Assembly (NCBI RefSeq): GCF_021283545.2
Contig: NZ_CP128540.1
Coordinates: 58,501-122,500 of the forward strand
Reading direction: 5' to 3'
DNA length: 64,000 nt
From: Pseudomonas alloputida
GTDB taxonomy: Bacteria; Pseudomonadota; Gammaproteobacteria; Pseudomonadales; Pseudomonadaceae
The notes under the pieces are model-generated. The model was not told the origin of the DNA. It made no database searches and was given only the letters and a program-made list of their open reading frames with translations. The position numbers were made by a program, and so were the translations under genes. Shown piece after piece: positions 7,844 to 18,351 of this stretch (its first letter is position 1; every line of letters starts with the position of its first letter).

Positions 7844-8923
7844 ATGGCCAGACCTGGATTTCGCCTTGCTGTGTTCGCCACCCTGCTGGCACTGCTGGTC
7901 GTCCTGCTCGGTGCCTATACCCGCCTGACCCACGCCGGCCTCGGTTGCCCCGACTGGCCCGGGTGTTATGGCTTTATCAGCGTGCCCAAGACTGACGTGC
8001 AGTTGGCCCATGCCGAGCTGCACTTTCCTGAGCACCCGGTGGAAGCTGCCAAGGGCTGGGCCGAGATGGTCCACCGCTACTTTGCCGGTAGCCTGGCCGT
8101 GGTGATCGCCCTGCTCGCTTTCCAGGCAATGCGCCGGCATGCACGCGATGGGCAGCCTTATCGCCTGCCGATGCTGCTACTGGGTGTGGTGCTGGCCCAG
8201 GCAGCCTTCGGTATGTGGACGGTCACCCTGAAACTATGGCCGCAGGTGGTCACGGCGCACTTGCTGGGTGGCTTTACCACGTTGAGCTTGCTGTTCCTGT
8301 TGTCTCTGCGTCTGTCCCGGGCCTTTGCGCCCTTGCCGAAACTGCCGCTGAGCCTGCGCCGGATCGCTGCGCTGGCGCTGCTGGTGGTAATCGGCCAGAT
8401 CGCCCTGGGCGGTTGGGTCAGCGCCAACTACGCCGCCGTGGCCTGCATCGACCTGCCGACCTGCCATGGCCAGTGGTGGCCAGCTGCGGACTTCAGCAAC
8501 GGCTTCCACCTGACCCAGCACGTCGGCCCCAATTACCTTGGCGGGCAGTTGGACAGTGATGCGCGTACGGCCATCCACATCAGCCACAGGCTGGGCGCGC
8601 TGCTGGTGACCTGCGTGCTGCTGATGCTCAGCTGGAAGCTGCACCGCTGTGGTCTCCCCGGCCTGTCGCGGCTGGTGCTGCTGGCGCTGGCCTTGCAAGT
8701 GGGCCTGGGCATCAGCAACGTGGTGTTCCACCTGCCGCTGGCGGTGGCTGTTGCGCACAATGCCGGCGGGGCGATGCTGCTGCTGAGCATGGTGCTGGTG
8801 AACTACCGCATTCGAGTGGTCGACAAGGTTCGAGTGGGTGTCGGCCATGGCTGGCGTCTGCGGCCGGTGGTCGGGGTGGGTATCTCCCATCATATGAGGA
8901 ACGACTCGTGGCGACGCTTCTAA
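7844..8923 (+). CDS. ctaA: haem A synthase CtaA (COX15)
   Basis: Converts haem O to haem A by oxidising the C8 methyl group, an inner-membrane step needed for the aa3 oxidase. It has 359 residues and eight predicted helices in two homologous halves. Conserved histidines ([26 protein letters not shown] and VAHNAGGA segments) would bind haem. Cysteine pairs are seen at Cys35/Cys41 and in the CIDLPTC loop, as in the B. subtilis-type enzymes. The start follows AGGAG, 9 bases after the preceding stop. The 3' end overlaps cyoE by 16 bases, so the two haem-modifying enzymes are translationally coupled. Confidence 0.95.
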   Translation: MARPGFRLAVFATLLALLVVLLGAYTRLTHAGLGCPDWPGCYGFISVPKTDVQLAHAELHFPEHPVEAAKGWAEMVHRYFAGSLAVVIALLAFQAMRRHARDGQPYRLPMLLLGVVLAQAAFGMWTVTLKLWPQVVTAHLLGGFTTLSLLFLLSLRLSRAFAPLPKLPLSLRRIAALALLVVIGQIALGGWVSANYAAVACIDLPTCHGQWWPAADFSNGFHLTQHVGPNYLGGQLDSDARTAIHISHRLGALLVTCVLLMLSWKLHRCGLPGLSRLVLLALALQVGLGISNVVFHLPLAVAVAHNAGGAMLLLSMVLVNYRIRVVDKVRVGVGHGWRLRPVVGVGISHHMRNDSWRRF

Positions 8924-9801
8924 GCGTACGACGGGCCCGCTGGCGCGATTACCTTGAGCTGACCAAGCCCAAGGTGGTGGTGCTGATGCTGATCACCTCG
9001 CTGGCGGGCATGTTCCTGGCCACCCGGGCGGGCGTCAGCTGGAGCGTGCTGTTGTTCGGCAACCTGGGCATCGGCCTGTGTGCGGGTGGTGCGGCAGTGG
9101 TCAATCATGTGGTGGATCGGCGCATTGATGCGCTGATGGCACGCACCCACAAACGGCCTTTGGCCCAAGGCCGAGTCGAGCCCCTGCCGGCGCTGTTGTT
9201 CGCCTTGGCCCTGGCGCTGCTGGGCATGGTCCTGCTGCTGGTGTTCACCAACGCCCTCACCGCCTGGCTGACCCTGGCCTCATTACTCGGTTATGCGGTG
9301 CTCTACACCGGCTTTCTCAAGCGCGCCACGCCACAGAACATCGTCATCGGTGGCCTGGCCGGTGCCGCTCCGCCGTTGCTCGGCTGGGTGGCGGTAAGCG
9401 GCCATGTCAGCGCCGAACCCTTGCTGCTTGTGTTGATCATTTTCGCCTGGACCCCGCCGCATTTCTGGGCGCTGGCCATCCACCGCAAGGAGGAATACGC
9501 CAAGGCCGATATCCCGATGTTGCCGGTGACCCACGGCGAGCGCTACACCAAACTGCATATCCTGCTGTACACCCTGATCCTGCTGGCAGTGAGCCTGCTC
9601 CCGTATGCCATCCACATGAGTGGCCCGCTGTACCTGGTCTGTGCCCTAGCCTTGGGCCTGCGCTTCCTGCAATGGGCTTGGGTGTTGTACCGTAGCAGCC
9701 GGCCGCACGCGGCGATCGGCACCTTCAAGTACTCTATCGGCTACCTGTTCGCGCTGTTCATTGCGTTGCTTCTTGACCACTACCTGTTGCTGAACCTATG
9801 A
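8908..9801 (+). CDS. cyoE: protohaem IX farnesyltransferase (haem O synthase)
   Basis: Transfers a farnesyl group to the haem B vinyl group to make haem O, the substrate of CtaA. It is a UbiA-family prenyltransferase (297 aa, about nine helices) with the Mg/diphosphate motif [20 protein letters not shown] at about residues 69-88 and a second aspartate-rich loop near [13 protein letters not shown]. It begins with GTG after GAGGA, inside the ctaA 3' end. This copy belongs to the aa3 operon. P. putida has another cyoE in the cytochrome bo3 operon (from memory), so the name ctaB would also fit. Confidence 0.95.
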   Translation: MATLLSVRRARWRDYLELTKPKVVVLMLITSLAGMFLATRAGVSWSVLLFGNLGIGLCAGGAAVVNHVVDRRIDALMARTHKRPLAQGRVEPLPALLFALALALLGMVLLLVFTNALTAWLTLASLLGYAVLYTGFLKRATPQNIVIGGLAGAAPPLLGWVAVSGHVSAEPLLLVLIIFAWTPPHFWALAIHRKEEYAKADIPMLPVTHGERYTKLHILLYTLILLAVSLLPYAIHMSGPLYLVCALALGLRFLQWAWVLYRSSRPHAAIGTFKYSIGYLFALFIALLLDHYLLLNL

Positions 9802-10430
9802 CCCGAACCCAGAAAACCGTCTTCATCCTCGTTGCCCTGGTCGCGTTGATCCTGGGCCTGACCGTCAACAAGGTGCTTAATGGTCGTGACCAGCCCAACC
9901 CTGCCGAGCTGATCGATGCGGGCATCATCCTGCTGCCGCAGAGCCGCGCCGTGGCCGATGTCACCATGACCAACCAGGACGGCCAGCCGGTGCAGATGGA
10001 TGACCTCAAGGGCAAATGGTCGCTGCTGTTCTTTGGCTACACCTACTGCCCGGACATCTGCCCGACCACCCTGGCCCAGCTGCGTCAGGTGAAGAGCGAG
10101 CTGCCCAAGGATGCCGTCGACCTGCTGCAGGTGGTGTTGGTGAGCGTGGACCCTAACCGCGATACGCCGAACCAGCTGAAGCAGTATCTGGGCTATTTCG
10201 ACAAGGACTTTGTCGGCGTGGCGGGGTCGATCGAGGATACCCAGAAGCTGGCCAATGCCTTGAGCATTCCGTTCATTCCGGCGGATACCAGCAAGCCGGG
10301 GTATACCGTGGATCACAGCGGTAACCTGGCGATTGTCGGCCCGGATGGGAGACAGCGTGGGTTCATTCGGGCGCCGTTCAACAACCAGAAGCTGGGGGCG
10401 CAGTTGCCGGGGCTGGTCAAGCGGGATTGA
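9798..10430 (+). CDS. SCO1/SenC copper chaperone
   Basis: A Sco-family protein delivering copper to the CuA site of CoxB. It has an N-terminal membrane anchor ([17 protein letters not shown]) and a periplasmic thioredoxin fold. The copper ligands are Cys84 and Cys88 (YCPDICP) and His173 (TVDHSG). Length (210 aa) is normal. It starts within the last four bases of cyoE (ATGA overlap). It is the last gene of the oxidase cluster, followed by a REP pair. Confidence 0.96.
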   Translation: MTRTQKTVFILVALVALILGLTVNKVLNGRDQPNPAELIDAGIILLPQSRAVADVTMTNQDGQPVQMDDLKGKWSLLFFGYTYCPDICPTTLAQLRQVKSELPKDAVDLLQVVLVSVDPNRDTPNQLKQYLGYFDKDFVGVAGSIEDTQKLANALSIPFIPADTSKPGYTVDHSGNLAIVGPDGRQRGFIRAPFNNQKLGAQLPGLVKRD

Positions 10431-10445
10431 GTCAGCCCCAAAAGC

Positions 10446-10502
10446 TACGCGGGTAAACCCGCTCCTACAACGATGTGTGTAGGGGCGGGTTTACCCGCGA
10501 AG
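10446..10502. repeat. REP palindromes, inverted pair
   Basis: A complement copy (CGCGGGTAAACCCGCTCCTA) and a plus copy (GGGGCGGGTTTACCCGCGAA) separated by about 12 bases, lying exactly between the convergent Sco1 and metQ genes. Together they could fold into a large stem and serve as a two-way terminator (inference). Confidence 0.85.
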
Positions 10503-10523
10503 AATAGAGCTTGATAGGTCGGA

Positions 10524-11294
10524 TCAGAACGCCGGAACCACAGCGCCTTTGTACTTCTCGATGATGAACTGCTTCACCTCAGGCGAGTGCAGTGCAGCCG
10601 CCAGTTTCTTCATGTCGTCCGAGTCCTTGTTGTCCGGGCGGGCAACCAGGATGTTCACGTAGGGCGAGTCGCTGCCCTCGATGGCCAGCGCGTCTTTTTC
10701 CGGGTTCAGCTTGGCTTCCAGCGCGTAGTTGGTGTTGATCAGGGCGGCATCTACCTGGGTCAGCACACGCGGGATGGTGGCGGCTTCCAGCTCACGGAAC
10801 TTCACGTTTTTCGGGTTTTCGGCAACATCCTTCACGGTCGACAGGATGTTCTTGTTGTCCTTGAGCTTGATCACGCCAGCCTTGTCCAGCAGCAGCAAGG
10901 CGCGGCCGCCGTTGGTGGCGTCGTTGGGGATGACCACGGTGGCGCCGGAGGACAGCTCGTCCAGTTTCTTGATCTTGGTCGAATACACGCCCAGTGGCTC
11001 GATGTGCACGCCGGCCACGCTCACCAGGCTGGTGCCCTTGGCCTTGTTGAATTCATCCAGGTAAGGCTGGTGCTGGAAGAAGTTGGCGTCCAGGCGCTTT
11101 TCCGCCACCTGCACGTTCGGCTGGATGTAGTCGGTGAATTCCTTGACCTTCAGCTCTACGCCTTCTTTCGCCAGCTGTGGTTTGACGAAGTTGAGGATCT
11201 CGGCGTGCGGCACCGGGGTGGCGGCGACGGTAAGGGTATCGGCCTGGGCCGAGAAGGCCGCGACAGCGGCAGCGACAGCAAGCAGCTTCTTCAT
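10524..11294 (-). CDS. metQ: methionine ABC transporter substrate-binding protein MetQ
   Basis: Binds methionine in the periplasm for the MetNI importer. It is a NlpA/MetQ-family protein (256 aa) with conserved VAATPVPHAEIL, FTDYIQPN, FFQHQPYL and INTNYA motifs. Unlike many MetQ lipoproteins, its signal peptide (LLAVAAAVAAFSAQA before DTLTV) has no cysteine at the cleavage site, so it should be a free periplasmic protein cleaved by signal peptidase I. It is the third gene of metN-metI-metQ, separated from metI by 64 bases that contain two GC-rich hairpins. Close NlpA homologues can bind other amino acids, but the metNI context supports methionine. Confidence 0.93.
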   Translation of the reverse strand: MKKLLAVAAAVAAFSAQADTLTVAATPVPHAEILNFVKPQLAKEGVELKVKEFTDYIQPNVQVAEKRLDANFFQHQPYLDEFNKAKGTSLVSVAGVHIEPLGVYSTKIKKLDELSSGATVVIPNDATNGGRALLLLDKAGVIKLKDNKNILSTVKDVAENPKNVKFRELEAATIPRVLTQVDAALINTNYALEAKLNPEKDALAIEGSDSPYVNILVARPDNKDSDDMKKLAAALHSPEVKQFIIEKYKGAVVPAF

Positions 11295-11310
11295 TGATCA
11301 CTCCTTGTGA

Positions 11311-11350
11311 GGGCCGCGACGGCCCCCGAACGGGTCGGCCAGGCCGACCC
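11311..11350 (-). promoter_or_regulatory. two intercistronic hairpins between metI and metQ
   Basis: GGGCC-GCGAC-GGCCC at 11311-11325 and GGTCGGC-CAG-GCCGACC at 11333-11349. No T-run follows either. Such structures commonly protect the 3' end of the upstream message or set different levels for the binding protein and the membrane parts (inference). Confidence 0.5.
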
Positions 11351-11358
11351 CATTGGGG

Positions 11359-12030
11359 TTATTTACGGGAAAAATGCACGACCAGTTTGTCGCCCACGCT
11401 CTGCAGGACTTGAACCAGTACCAGCAGCAGTACCACGGTCACTACCATCACATCGGTCTGGAAACGCTGGTAACCGAAGCGGATAGCCAGGTCACCAAGG
11501 CCACCGGCACCCACCACACCGGCCATGGCAGTGTAAGAAACCAGGGTGATGGCGGTTACCGTTATGGCCGCGAAGATGCCCGGACGGGCTTCCGGCAGCA
11601 GCGCACTGGTGATGATCTGGCGGGTGGTGGCGCCCATCGACTGGGTGGCTTCGATGATGCCGCGGTCCACTTCACGCAAGGCGGTTTCAACCAGGCGCGC
11701 AAAGAACGGCGTGGCACCCACTACCAGCGGCGGGATGGCGCCTGCAACGCCCAGCGAGGTACCGGTGATCAGCACGGTGAACGGGATCATCACGATCAGC
11801 AAAATGATGAATGGCAGCGAGCGCAGGATGTTGACCACCAGCGACAGCAGCGCATAGACGCCCTTCTGTTCGAACATCTGCTTCGGCCCGCAGAGGAACA
11901 GCAGCACGCCCAGTGGCAGGCCCAGTAGCACGGTGAAGAACAGCGAGCCGAACAGCATGATCATGGTATCGACGGTGGCCAGCCAGATTTCGGCCCAGTC
12001 GACGTTGGCAAAGAAATTCAGGGCGTCCAT
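11359..12030 (-). CDS. metI: methionine ABC transporter permease MetI
   Basis: The membrane subunit of the MetNIQ methionine importer, 223 aa with five predicted helices. It carries the permease/ATPase coupling loop (EATQSMGATTRQIITSALLP, with the EAA-G pattern) around residues 130-150. The start chosen is ATG 12030, which overlaps the metN stop in a TGATG arrangement. A TTG one codon earlier is possible but less likely. Both ends fit a tight operon with metN. Confidence 0.95.
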   Translation of the reverse strand: MDALNFFANVDWAEIWLATVDTMIMLFGSLFFTVLLGLPLGVLLFLCGPKQMFEQKGVYALLSLVVNILRSLPFIILLIVMIPFTVLITGTSLGVAGAIPPLVVGATPFFARLVETALREVDRGIIEATQSMGATTRQIITSALLPEARPGIFAAITVTAITLVSYTAMAGVVGAGGLGDLAIRFGYQRFQTDVMVVTVVLLLVLVQVLQSVGDKLVVHFSRK

Positions 12031-13037
12031 CAACGCAGTACCTCCATATGTACGTCAGCTGCCTTGAAGCGGGCGAACGCCGCTTCCATGTCTCCGCCGA
12101 TCAGGGCGAGAGTGAGCTGGCCATAGGGGACATCCTTGATGCGGTCGATACGCCCGGCGAGGATGCTGTAGTCCACACCGGTTTCGCGGGCCACGGTGCC
12201 CAGCAGCGGCGCGTAGGTGGCGTCGCCCTGGAAGGTCAGGCGTACGATGCGGCCTGGCACGTGGGCAAAGTCGTCGCGCTGCTCGCCTTCGTCGACCTGC
12301 TCGTCTTCCTGGACGAAGCGCTTGGTGGTGGGGTGCTGCGGGTGCAGAAACACCTCGGCCACCGAGCCTTGCTCGACGATCTGACCGGCGTCCATCACTG
12401 CCACGCGGTCGCAGACACGGCGGATCACGTCCATCTCGTGAGTGATCAGCACAATGGTCAGCTTCAGTTCACGGTTGATCTCGGCCAGCAGTTGCAGGAC
12501 CGAGGCCGTGGTTTGCGGGTCGAGGGCACTGGTGGCCTCGTCGCATAGCAGGATCTTCGGGTTGGTGGACAGGGCGCGGGCGATGCCGACGCGCTGCTTC
12601 TGGCCGCCGGACAGCTGCGCCGGGTACTTTTTGGCGTGGTCCGACAGGCCAACGCGAGCCAGTAGCTCGGTGACGCGCTTGTCGATTTCGCTGCGCGACA
12701 GCTCACCGGCCAGGGCCAGTGGCAGGGCGACGTTGTCGGCGACGGTCTTGGAGGCCAGCAGGTTGAAGTGCTGGAAAATCATCCCGACCTGCTGGCGGAA
12801 GCCGCGCAACTGGCTGGCGTTGAACGCGGTGACGTCTTCGCCGTCGACGATGATCGTGCCGCCGGAAGGTTCTTCCAGGCGGTTGATCAGGCGCAGCATG
12901 GTGCTTTTGCCAGCGCCGGAATGGCCGATCAGGCCGAACACCTGGCCATCTTCGATGGTCAGGCTGGTCGGATTCAGTGCGGGGATTTCCCTACCGGCAA
13001 CGCGGTAGGTTTTATGTACCTGTTGGAACTCGATCAC
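12030..13037 (-). CDS. metN: methionine ABC transporter ATP-binding protein MetN
   Basis: The ATPase of the methionine importer (335 aa). The nucleotide-binding domain has Walker [10 protein letters not shown] (38-46), the LSGGQKQR signature and Walker [13 protein letters not shown]. The C-terminal ~90 residues form the NIL/ACT-like domain that senses intracellular methionine and shuts transport (transinhibition, known for E. coli MetN). It is the first gene of the operon. I saw no SAM riboswitch or clear MetJ-like box in the 227 bases between it and katE. Confidence 0.95.
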   Translation of the reverse strand: MIEFQQVHKTYRVAGREIPALNPTSLTIEDGQVFGLIGHSGAGKSTMLRLINRLEEPSGGTIIVDGEDVTAFNASQLRGFRQQVGMIFQHFNLLASKTVADNVALPLALAGELSRSEIDKRVTELLARVGLSDHAKKYPAQLSGGQKQRVGIARALSTNPKILLCDEATSALDPQTTASVLQLLAEINRELKLTIVLITHEMDVIRRVCDRVAVMDAGQIVEQGSVAEVFLHPQHPTTKRFVQEDEQVDEGEQRDDFAHVPGRIVRLTFQGDATYAPLLGTVARETGVDYSILAGRIDRIKDVPYGQLTLALIGGDMEAAFARFKAADVHMEVLR

Positions 13038-13264
13038 GTAGCGAACCTTGTGGGGCGCATTGAAATTTGGGTCAGCGGTTAGCTGGGGTCGCGCATTTTA
13101 GCCTTTTCCCATAGCTGTTCTTAGCATTTATTTCGTCATGCACCAATCCATCGGGCATATCGCGACAACCGGTAATCCTGATTGAACGCTCGGCAACGCC
13201 CTCCAGTCACTACTTGGACAAGCCCTGAACGGGCACGCCTTAAGACTGATGAGGAGAGCCGATC

Positions 13265-15400
13265 ATGCCCAGCAAGAAAACGGATGCGCCCAAGCACAGC
13301 GAGGCCGCCGGTACCCAGACCCCCGACAGGGCCAACACCAATGCCAAGCTGCAGAGCCTGGAGGCCGACCGCAGCGATGCGACCGGGCAGGCGCTGCGGA
13401 CCAACCAAGGCGTGCGCATTGCTGACAACCAGAACTCCCTCAAGGCGGGTGATCGCGGACCTTCGCTGCTTGAAGACTTCATCATGCGCGAGAAAATCAC
13501 CCACTTCGACCATGAGCGTATCCCCGAGCGCATCGTGCACGCCCGCGGTACCGGGGCACACGGGTTCTTCCAGAGCTATGGCAACCACGCCGAGCTGACC
13601 AAGGCCGGCTTCCTGCAAGATCCGGAAAAGATCACCCCGGTTTTTGTCCGCTTCTCGACGGTTCAGGGCCCACGCGGTTCTGGCGATACGGTGCGAGATG
13701 TGCGGGGCTTTGCCGTCAAGTTCTATACAGATGAAGGCAATTTCGACTTGGTCGGCAACAATATGCCGGTGTTTTTCATCCAGGATGCCATCAAGTTCCC
13801 CGATTTTGTCCACGCGGTGAAGCCAGAGCCACACAACGAGATACCGACCGGCGGTTCGGCTCATGACACCTTCTGGGATTTCGTCTCGCTGGTGCCGGAG
13901 TCGGCTCATATGGTCATGTGGGCCATGTCTGACCGCGCCATCCCGCGCAGCCTTCGAATGATGGAAGGCTTTGGCGTGCATACCTTCCGCCTGATCAATG
14001 CCGAGGGCGTGGCCAGCTTCGTCAAGTTTCATTGGAAACCACGTCAGGGCGTGCATTCCCTGCTGTGGGACGAAGCCCAGAAGCTGGCGGGCAAGGACAC
14101 CGACTTCCAGCGCCGTGACCTATGGGAAGCCATCGAAACCGGTGACTACCCGGAATGGGAACTGGGCGTGCAGATTGTGCCTGAGGCAGACGAACACAAA
14201 TTCGACTTCGACCTGTTGGACCCGACCAAGATAATCCCGGAGGAACTGGTACCCGTCACGCCGCTGGGCAAGATGGTGCTCAACCGCAACCCGGACAATT
14301 TCTTTGCCGAGGTCGAACAGGTGGCGTTCTGCCCGGGCCATATCGTACAGGGTATCGACTTTACCAACGACCCGCTGCTGCAGGGCCGGCTGTTCTCGTA
14401 CACCGATACCCAGATCAGCCGCCTGGGTGGGCCGAACTTCCACCAGATCCCGATCAACCGGCCGGTAGCGCCGAACCACAACAACCAGCGTGATGCGCTG
14501 CACCAGCACGTCGTGCACAAGGGCCGGGCTTCCTACGAGCCCAACTCGATTGACGGCGGCTGGCCGAAGGAAACCCCGCCTGCGGCGCAAGACGGCGGCT
14601 TCGAGAGCTATCAGGAGCGTATCGATGCGCACAAGATTCGCCAGCGCAGTGAGTCGTTCGGCGATCACTTCTCGCAGGCTCGGCTGTTCTTCCATAGCAT
14701 GAGTCCGACCGAGCAACAGCACATCATCAAGGCTTACAGCTTCGAATTGGGCAAAGTGGAGCGTGAACATATCCGCGCCCGGGAAGTGAATGAAATTCTC
14801 GCCAACATCGACCTGAAGCTGGCGGCGGCAGTTGCGGCCAACCTGGGCCTCCCTGCGCCGAAAGCGGGTACGGTGAAGGTGAAGGGTAGCCAGTTGGCGC
14901 AATCGCCTGCGCTGAGCCAGATGAACCACCCAGGTTCGGTGGGTATCAAGGGGCGCAAGATTGCTGTGCTGGTGGCCGATGGCGTGGACGCTGCCAGCGT
15001 GGACAAACTGGTCAAGGCCCTGGAAGCGCACAGTGCCCGGCCGATGCTGCTGGGGCCGACCTCGGCGCCGGTGAAGGCGGCGGATGGCAAGCAACTGCCA
15101 GTAGCGGCGTCGATGGAGGGGATGCCTTCGATCATGTTCGACGGGATTGTCGTGCCAGCGGGCAAGGCCTCTACGGATGCGCTGGCGGCTAGCGGATTGG
15201 CCAAGCACTTCGTACTGGAGGGTTACAAGCACTTGAAGGCGCTGGTGCTGACCAAGGAATTGGCGAAAGCGTTGGGGCTAAAGGAGGACAAGGGGCTGTT
15301 GCTCGGGGATGAGCAGAAGGCAGTGGATGCCTTTGTCAAAGCGGTAGAAGGCCACCGGGTGTGGGAGCGGGAGGCGGCGGCTGAAGCTGTTCCTGCCTGA
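13265..15400 (+). CDS. katE: large-subunit catalase (HPII type, clade 2)
   Basis: A haem catalase degrading H2O2, 711 aa, cytoplasmic. The N-terminal extension and catalase core carry the active-site His in [11 protein letters not shown] (about residue 95) and Asn in [19 protein letters not shown]. The proximal haem ligand is Tyr in [12 protein letters not shown] (about residue 382). From about residue 560 a flavodoxin/DJ-1-like C-terminal domain ([16 protein letters not shown]) marks the large-subunit class. It begins after GAGGAGA. It is divergent from metN and followed by a REP pair. In other pseudomonads metNIQ and the zinc genes are adjacent without katE (from memory), so this looks like an insertion into that block. 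Confidence 0.95.
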   Translation: MPSKKTDAPKHSEAAGTQTPDRANTNAKLQSLEADRSDATGQALRTNQGVRIADNQNSLKAGDRGPSLLEDFIMREKITHFDHERIPERIVHARGTGAHGFFQSYGNHAELTKAGFLQDPEKITPVFVRFSTVQGPRGSGDTVRDVRGFAVKFYTDEGNFDLVGNNMPVFFIQDAIKFPDFVHAVKPEPHNEIPTGGSAHDTFWDFVSLVPESAHMVMWAMSDRAIPRSLRMMEGFGVHTFRLINAEGVASFVKFHWKPRQGVHSLLWDEAQKLAGKDTDFQRRDLWEAIETGDYPEWELGVQIVPEADEHKFDFDLLDPTKIIPEELVPVTPLGKMVLNRNPDNFFAEVEQVAFCPGHIVQGIDFTNDPLLQGRLFSYTDTQISRLGGPNFHQIPINRPVAPNHNNQRDALHQHVVHKGRASYEPNSIDGGWPKETPPAAQDGGFESYQERIDAHKIRQRSESFGDHFSQARLFFHSMSPTEQQHIIKAYSFELGKVEREHIRAREVNEILANIDLKLAAAVAANLGLPAPKAGTVKVKGSQLAQSPALSQMNHPGSVGIKGRKIAVLVADGVDAASVDKLVKALEAHSARPMLLGPTSAPVKAADGKQLPVAASMEGMPSIMFDGIVVPAGKASTDALAASGLAKHFVLEGYKHLKALVLTKELAKALGLKEDKGLLLGDEQKAVDAFVKAVEGHRVWEREAAAEAVPA

Positions 15401-15408
15401 CAAGGCCT

Positions 15409-15456
15409 TTTCGCGGGTAAACCCCCTCCTGATGTAGGAGCGGGTTTACCCGCGAA
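15409..15456. repeat. REP palindromes, inverted pair
   Basis: TCGCGGGTAAACCCCCTCCT (one mismatch in the stem) and, 5 bases on, GGAGCGGGTTTACCCGCGAA. The pair lies between the convergent katE and lipoprotein genes. Confidence 0.85.
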
Positions 15457-15460
15457 GCGT

Positions 15461-16168
15461 TTACTGCTGATGCGGGACCAGCACCACCTGTGCCGGCAGC
15501 GAGCGCTGGATCTGATGCTTCTGCTTCAGCTCGAACCCACTGTCAATCTTGCGCACGCGCTTTTCCAGCAAAGTCTTCAGCCAAGGCGCATCCTCGGTGC
15601 GCGGTACCTGGAATACCACCTCACACTGGTAACTCACCACATCGGCGGCAATGTCGTCCAGTTGGCGGCGCAGCGCACGGCTGTCAGTGGTCTTCAAGGC
15701 CACCACGGTACTTGGCGCTGTCGGGTCGATGATGCGTGCCTCGGGCTTGGCTTCGGCGGCTTTCAGCGCCGCTTCAGCCTTTTCCAGCTCGGCCTTGCGA
15801 GCCTGGGTCACGGCATCCCCGCCAGTGACCGCTGGCGCCTGCGGCATCAGGGCCCGGGCACGGGCCAGCGCGGTAGCTGCCGCGTTCACATCGCCCTTCT
15901 GCAGGACGATCTGGCTACGTTGCAGGTAAGCTTCGGCCAGTTGGCGCTGGTATTGTTCCAGGCGTGCATCATCCGGCGACTGGGCCTGCAGAGCTGCAAG
16001 CTGGTCTTCGGCGGTAGCCAGCTCGTTGCTGGCGATGTTCTGTTGCAACTGCTGCCAGGCATCTGCTTGAGCAGGTGCGGTGGCCTGTTCGACCGGCGCA
16101 TTGGAACAGGCAGCCAGGATCAGGGAAAACGCGGCAACAAGCAGATAACGGGAGGCGAACGGCTTCAT
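15461..16168 (-). CDS. lipoprotein of unknown function next to the zinc uptake genes
   Basis: A 235-residue protein with a clear lipoprotein signal (YLLVAAFSLILAAC, Cys21), so it is probably anchored in the inner or outer membrane. A helical region follows (residues ~35-150) that is rich in Ala and Gln and reads like tetratricopeptide-type repeats (AEDQLAALQAQSPDDARLEQ, and ALARARALMPQAP). The C-terminal part (VVSYQCEVVFQVPRTEDAPW) is a possible small beta domain. A homologue lies beside znuB in P. aeruginosa (PA5502, from memory). No metal-binding motif is visible and no function is known to me. Confidence 0.8.
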   Translation of the reverse strand: MKPFASRYLLVAAFSLILAACSNAPVEQATAPAQADAWQQLQQNIASNELATAEDQLAALQAQSPDDARLEQYQRQLAEAYLQRSQIVLQKGDVNAAATALARARALMPQAPAVTGGDAVTQARKAELEKAEAALKAAEAKPEARIIDPTAPSTVVALKTTDSRALRRQLDDIAADVVSYQCEVVFQVPRTEDAPWLKTLLEKRVRKIDSGFELKQKHQIQRSLPAQVVLVPHQQ

Positions 16169-16294
16169 TCCTGCGACTCTCTATTTGCGCAAAAAGCGAG
16201 CAAGTCTACACCCAGGTGCGCACGCTCGAAAATAGGCCTTACAGACCCTTTACGGGCCGAAGGTTGCAAGGCGTGCCTGCACACGCCTTGCTTT

Positions 16295-17077
16295 TCAGCG
16301 TTTTGGCAGGGCCAGGCTCAGCAAGAATAGCACTGCGGCGCAGACCACGATTGAGGGCCCGGCGGGGGTGTCCTTGAACCAGGACATGGCCAGGCCGCCG
16401 CACACCGCGGTGACACCCATCAGGCTGGCACCCAGGGCCATCTGCTCTGGTGAGCGGGCGTGGCGCTGTGCCGCAGCGGCAGGAATGATCAGCAGTGAGG
16501 TAATCAGCAACACGCCAACGATTTTCATGGCAACCGCAATTACCACTGCGATCAGCAGCATCAGCGCCAAGCGCAGGCCGGCCACGGGCAGGCCTTCAAC
16601 CATGGCCAGTTCTTCGTGCACGGTAACCGCCAGCAGCGGCCGCCACAGCGCAGCGAGCAGCAGCAGGACCAGTGCGCTGCCACCGAGGATCCAGGCCAGG
16701 TCGGTGGTGCTGATGGCCAGCAGATCGCCGAACAGGTAAGCCATCAGGTCGATGCGCACATCGTGCATGAAGCTCAGCACCACCAGGCCCAGCGACAAGG
16801 TGCTGGGGGCCAGGATACCCAGGAGGGTGTCGGAGGCCAGCGGCTGGCGTTGCTGCAATGTCACCAGCAGAATCGCCAGCAACAGGCAGCCCACGGTTAC
16901 CGCCAGTGCGGGGCTGACATCCAGGGCAAAGCCCAAGGCCACACCGAGCAGCGCGGCGTGAGACAGGGTGTCGCCAAAATAGGCCATGCGCCGCCATACC
17001 ACGAAGGAGCCCAGTGGACCTGCAACCAGTGCCAGGGACAAGCCGGCAAGCAAGGCGTAGAGAAGAAAATCAGCCAT
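16295..17077 (-). CDS. znuB: zinc ABC transporter permease ZnuB
   Basis: The inner-membrane permease of the high-affinity Zn2+ importer (260 aa, ABC-3 family). It has about seven to eight helices, the family pattern [22 protein letters not shown] near residues 29-50, and [20 protein letters not shown] in the second half. ATG 17077 begins inside the znuC 3' end (8-base overlap). The long upstream in-frame extension that reads through znuC is not coding. It is the third gene of zur-znuC-znuB. Confidence 0.95.
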   Translation of the reverse strand: MADFLLYALLAGLSLALVAGPLGSFVVWRRMAYFGDTLSHAALLGVALGFALDVSPALAVTVGCLLLAILLVTLQQRQPLASDTLLGILAPSTLSLGLVVLSFMHDVRIDLMAYLFGDLLAISTTDLAWILGGSALVLLLLAALWRPLLAVTVHEELAMVEGLPVAGLRLALMLLIAVVIAVAMKIVGVLLITSLLIIPAAAAQRHARSPEQMALGASLMGVTAVCGGLAMSWFKDTPAGPSIVVCAAVLFLLSLALPKR

Positions 17078-17843
17078 GCTTGCAGTGCTCTCCGTGAACA
17101 TGGGTGCCAGGGGCGACCACCGAGCCATGCAGGTCATGGCTGTGGTCGTGATGGTGGTGGTAGATGGCCAGGCTCGGTGCGGTCTTGCCGAACAGCTCGA
17201 CGAACGCCGGGTCACCGCTGACTTGCTCAGGGTGGCCCGAGCAGCACACGTGGCGGTTCAGGCACACCACCTGGTCGGTGGCGCTCATGACCAGGTGCAG
17301 GTCGTGGGACACCATCAGCACGCCGCAGCCGTGGCGGTCGCGCAGGCGGGTGATGAGGTTGTAAAGCTCGGTCTGGCCGACCACGTCCACACCTTGTACC
17401 GGTTCGTCGAGCACCAGCAACTGGGGTTCGCGCAGCAAGGCGCGGGCCAGCAGCACACGTTGCATTTCGCCGCCGGAAATAGTCTGGATCGGGCTGTCGA
17501 TGACCTGCTCGGCGCCCACTTCCTGCAGCGCCGACAAGGCTGCCGCGCGGTCTACGCCGGGCACCAGGCGCAGGAAGCGCAGCACCGACAGCGGCAGCGT
17601 GGCATCAACCTGAATCTTCTGCGGCATGTAGCCAATGCGCAGCTTGGGCTTGCGCCATACCTTGCCGCGATGTGGCTTGAGCAGGCCAAGTACGGCGCGC
17701 ACCAGGGTCGTCTTGCCTGCCCCATTGGGGCCAATCAGGGTGACGATCTGGCCTGGGGCGACCGACAGGTCGATGCTGTCGAGCACCGCCTCGCCGCCAA
17801 AGGTGACGCCGACCTGATCCAGGCGAATCAGGGCGTCGCTCAT
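17070..17843 (-). CDS. znuC: zinc ABC transporter ATP-binding protein ZnuC
   Basis: The ATPase driving zinc uptake (257 aa). It has Walker [10 protein letters not shown] (38-46), signature [15 protein letters not shown] and Walker [13 protein letters not shown]. The C-terminus is strikingly His-rich (a run of HHHHDHSHD and [10 protein letters not shown]), as in other ZnuC proteins, and may bind zinc for feedback. It overlaps zur by 4 bases and znuB by 8, so it is translationally coupled to both. Confidence 0.95.
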   Translation of the reverse strand: MSDALIRLDQVGVTFGGEAVLDSIDLSVAPGQIVTLIGPNGAGKTTLVRAVLGLLKPHRGKVWRKPKLRIGYMPQKIQVDATLPLSVLRFLRLVPGVDRAAALSALQEVGAEQVIDSPIQTISGGEMQRVLLARALLREPQLLVLDEPVQGVDVVGQTELYNLITRLRDRHGCGVLMVSHDLHLVMSATDQVVCLNRHVCCSGHPEQVSGDPAFVELFGKTAPSLAIYHHHHDHSHDLHGSVVAPGTHVHGEHCKHG

Positions 17844-18325
17844 GCCGCGCTCCGGCAGTTACCGCACAGGCCGACCACTTCCACGGTCTGGGTCTCGACC
17901 GTGAAACCCACGCCTTTGGCGCTGTTGATGATGGCCTCGCTGATGCTGCTCTGCTCGAGCTCGATGGCCACATGGCAGGCCCGACAGATCAGGAACTGGC
18001 CTTGGTGCACGTGCTCGGGGTGGCTGCAGCCGATGAAGGCGTTCAGCGATGCGATGCGATGTACCAGGCCGTTTTCCAGCAGGAAGTCCAGCGCACGGTA
18101 CACCGTGGGCGGCGCGGCGCGGCGGCCGTCCTGCTCACTGAGCACAGCGAGGATGTCGTAGGCGCCCAGTGGCTTGTGGCTCTGCCACACCAGCTCCAGC
18201 ACACGGCGGCGCAGGGCTGTCAGGCGCAGGCCCTGGCGGGTGCACAAGGCGTCGGCTTCAGCCAGTGCGCTGTGTACGCAATGGGAGTGGTCGTGAGGAC
18301 GGTTGGCCAGCGGTGTGATGGACAT
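17840..18325 (-). CDS. zur: zinc uptake regulator Zur (Fur family)
   Basis: A zinc-dependent repressor of zinc uptake genes (161 aa). The winged-helix domain comes first ([14 protein letters not shown], then [21 protein letters not shown]). The dimerisation/metal domain has CRACH and CGNC cysteine pairs for structural zinc, plus HPEHVHQG. It is the first gene of the zur-znuC-znuB operon and is divergent from znuA across 66 bases containing a Zur-box-like site, so it probably represses itself together with both uptake operons. Confidence 0.94.
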   Translation of the reverse strand: MSITPLANRPHDHSHCVHSALAEADALCTRQGLRLTALRRRVLELVWQSHKPLGAYDILAVLSEQDGRRAAPPTVYRALDFLLENGLVHRIASLNAFIGCSHPEHVHQGQFLICRACHVAIELEQSSISEAIINSAKGVGFTVETQTVEVVGLCGNCRSAA

Positions 18326-18351
18326 GGGCAGCGACGGTTCTGGACAGAGAC

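Noticed and set aside
13038-13264. SAM riboswitch or MetJ box in front of metN
   Set aside because: No SAM-I/II core or repeated AGACGTCT-like boxes were found by eye in the metN-katE gap.
15409-15456. Palindromic repeats as a CRISPR array
   Set aside because: Copies are scattered singly or in inverted pairs, with no regular spacers and no cas genes.
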